From the NCBI GenBank assembly GCA_040223615.1, contig JAVKFY010000028.1:1-6053 (forward strand): 6,053 nucleotides of DNA. The letters run 5' to 3'. The notes under the pieces are model-generated. The model ran no database searches, was not told the origin of the DNA, and saw nothing but the letters and a program-made list of their open reading frames with translations. Within the stretch, counting starts at the first letter, position 1, and the number at the start of each line of letters is the position of its first letter. Of this stretch, positions 4,799-6,053 are shown piece after piece. Made by a program: the position numbers and the translations under genes. Source of the DNA: JAVKFY01 sp040223615. Its GTDB lineage: Bacteria > Pseudomonadota > Alphaproteobacteria > GCA-2731375.

Positions 4799-5632
4799 AT
4801 GGCGCCCGTGAGTGACGAGGGTATCAATGACGGCGAGTTTCGCCGGCGCCTGGCGGCACATCTGGAGTGGGTCAGTTCGGCGTGGCAGTCCGGCGCGCGG
4901 CTCGACCTGCACGGCCAGGACCTGCGCGGCTTCGACCTTTCGGTGGCGACCGGGTTCAGCGCCGATTTCGCCGACCTGCGCTGGGCCGACCTGCGCGGCC
5001 AGCGCCTGGTCGGGGTGAACCTGTACCACGCCAATCTGGTCGAGGCCGACCTGCGCGAGGCCGACCTGTCGCACGCGATGATGTGGAACGCCAACCTGTC
5101 GCGCACCGAGTTGACGAGCGCCCGGATGCCCGGCGCCCGGCTGGCCCATGCGGTGCTGTGGGAGACCATGGCGCGCGACACCGACCTGGCCGGCGCCGCG
5201 CTGCACCAGGCCGACACGCGCCGGGCCAACTTCACCGACGCCAACCTGGCCGGCGCGATGGCGACGATGGCGACGCTGGACGCCGCCGATTTCGGCCGCG
5301 CCAACCTGTCGCGCGCGGTGCTCGACCGGTCGTTGATGCGCGGCACCATCCTCAGCCACGCCAATCTGGGCGACGCCCGGCTGGCGCAATGCGACCTCAC
5401 CGGCGCCAGCCTGATCGGCGCCAACCTGCGCGGCGCCTGTCTGCAGGGCGCGGTGCTGACCGGCGCCAGCCTGCACGACGCCAACCTCGCCGGCGCCGAT
5501 CTGACCGGCGCGTCGCTGATGGACACGCGGGTTGAAAGCGCGAATTTCGACGGTGCCCTGATCCTGCGGGCCAACCTGATCGCCGCCGGCCGCGAGGCCA
5601 GCGAGTTTCCCGGCGCCCGCCTGCTGCCGTGA
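4799..5632 (+). CDS. Pentapeptide-repeat protein
   Basis: This 277-residue protein starts with a charged, probably helical segment (EFRRRLAAHLEWVSSAWQ, about 13-30). It continues with a short out-of-register stretch (DLHGQDLRGFDLS) and then an unbroken A(D/N)LXX array from residue 58 to 262, 41 pentapeptides with leucine, phenylalanine or methionine at most centre positions, and a 15-residue tail. Such arrays fold as a right-handed quadrilateral beta-helix, here about ten coils, longer than the gyrase-protecting Qnr/MfpA proteins I know. No signal peptide, membrane segment or other domain is visible, so it is probably cytosolic; its role is unknown. The ATG at 4799 has no good ribosome site; a small hairpin (4781-4793) lies just upstream, so translation may depend on the preceding gene, 31 bases away. 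A GTG at 4808 is an alternative start. Confidence 0.9.
   Translation: MAPVSDEGINDGEFRRRLAAHLEWVSSAWQSGARLDLHGQDLRGFDLSVATGFSADFADLRWADLRGQRLVGVNLYHANLVEADLREADLSHAMMWNANLSRTELTSARMPGARLAHAVLWETMARDTDLAGAALHQADTRRANFTDANLAGAMATMATLDAADFGRANLSRAVLDRSLMRGTILSHANLGDARLAQCDLTGASLIGANLRGACLQGAVLTGASLHDANLAGADLTGASLMDTRVESANFDGALILRANLIAAGREASEFPGARLLP
4970..5584 (+). repeat. 15-base periodic coding repeat encoding 41 pentapeptides
   Basis: The DNA repeats with a 15-base period, each unit close to GCC-(A/G)AC-CTG-N6. The units are most alike at the 3' end, about 5380-5520, where GGCGCCAGCCTG and GGCGCCAACCTG recur. This suggests recent unit duplication within the array. The periodicity also keeps a long antisense frame open, which is not a gene. 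Confidence 0.85.
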
Positions 5633-5698
5633 TTTGGCCGGCCGTCGCGACCTGTGGTAACAACCGGGCGGGGACGACCGGTCGGGTGACGAGGGCCG

Positions 5699-6053
5699 AT
5701 GCGTAACGACGACGGGCTGTTCATCGGTGCCGGCACGCAGCCGCAGTTCCTGAACTTCAAGCGCGCCAACCGCCATGGCCTGATCGCGGGCGCCACCGGT
5801 ACCGGCAAGACGGTCTCGTTGCAGATCCTGGCCGAGGGTTTCGCGGCGCGCGGCGTGCCGGTGTTCATGGCCGACGTGAAGGGCGACCTGTCCGGCATCA
5901 GCCAGGCCGGCGCGCCCAAGGACTTCCTGGCCAAACGGGCCGCGACCATTGGCCTGGAAGACTACAGCTACCGCGGGTTCCCGACGGTGTTCTGGGACGT
6001 CTTCGGCGAGCAGGGGCACCCGGTCCGCGCCACCATTGCCGAGATGGGCCCGC
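5699..6053 (+). CDS. yjgR: YjgR/HerA-like P-loop ATPase, N-terminal part (runs off the edge)
   Basis: The first 118 codons of a longer gene are present. A Walker A motif GATGTGKT lies at residues 31-38 after NRHGLIA. It is followed by GVPVFMADVKGDLSGISQAG (52-71) and by FWDVFGEQGHPVRATIAEMG near the edge. These strings match the DUF853/YjgR family, typically about 500 residues, related to the HerA-FtsK ATPases; no well-defined cellular role is known to me. The ATG at 5699 follows GAGGG (5691-5695) at a short spacing. It lies 66 bases after the pentapeptide gene; that gap holds GGCCGGCC (5636-5643) and weak G+C pairing but no clear terminator. Whether it shares a transcript with the upstream genes is unclear. 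Confidence 0.9.
   Translation, partial: MRNDDGLFIGAGTQPQFLNFKRANRHGLIAGATGTGKTVSLQILAEGFAARGVPVFMADVKGDLSGISQAGAPKDFLAKRAATIGLEDYSYRGFPTVFWDVFGEQGHPVRATIAEMGP

Noticed and set aside
5633..5698. Possible intrinsic terminator after the pentapeptide gene (GGCCGGCC and nearby G+C repeats)
   Set aside because: The pairing is short or mismatched and no T-run follows, so a terminator cannot be supported.
4796..6019. 407-codon minus-strand frame opposite the pentapeptide gene and the ATPase start
   Set aside because: The 15-base periodicity of the pentapeptide array keeps the antisense frame open, and the product is a mirrored repeat (QVGAGQ-like). It also runs through the Walker A coding region of a recognised ATPase.

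Overview
The window is GC-rich (roughly two thirds G+C by eye, strong G/C preference at third codon positions). The gene families point to an alphaproteobacterium, plausibly of the Rhodospirillales type. The left edge carries what looks like the last codons of a methylmalonyl-CoA epimerase gene followed by a DUF1467 membrane-protein gene, a pairing I know from alphaproteobacterial chromosomes. The lineage is an inference.

Layout. Positions 2-40: C-terminal end of a probable methylmalonyl-CoA epimerase. 59-133: a long imperfect inverted repeat. 166-420 (+): DUF1467 two-helix membrane protein. 417-1415 (-): membrane fatty acid desaturase, convergent with and overlapping the previous gene. 1458-1934 (-): PaaI-like hotdog thioesterase. 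About 1935-2013: a compact divergent control region with two overlapping sigma70-like promoters and one TetR-type palindrome. 2014-2628 (+): TetR/AcrR regulator. 2659-3831 (+): isovaleryl-CoA dehydrogenase. 3828-4196 (+): small secreted protein, translationally coupled. 4210-4767 (+): AhpD/carboxymuconolactone decarboxylase-like protein with an in-frame TGA. 4799-5632 (+): pentapeptide-repeat protein. 5699 to the edge (+): start of a YjgR/HerA-like ATPase.

The central part reads as an acyl-CoA/lipid locus. The regulator sits between a leftward thioesterase-desaturase pair and a rightward run of dehydrogenase, secreted protein and AhpD-like enzyme, and one operator is placed to control both directions. 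The effector is unknown; an acyl-CoA or branched-chain metabolite is a reasonable guess.

The most notable observation is at 4450-4452. An in-frame TGA occupies exactly the second cysteine position of the AhpD-type CxxC redox motif (C-P-F-TGA). The same frame continues for 104 more family-like codons, and a strong stem-loop starts one base into the TGA. This is what a bacterial selenocysteine insertion site should look like, so the gene is best read as one intact 185-residue CxxU selenoprotein rather than a truncated 80-residue protein. The window shows no selA/B/C/D genes, so the Sec machinery must be checked elsewhere in the genome.
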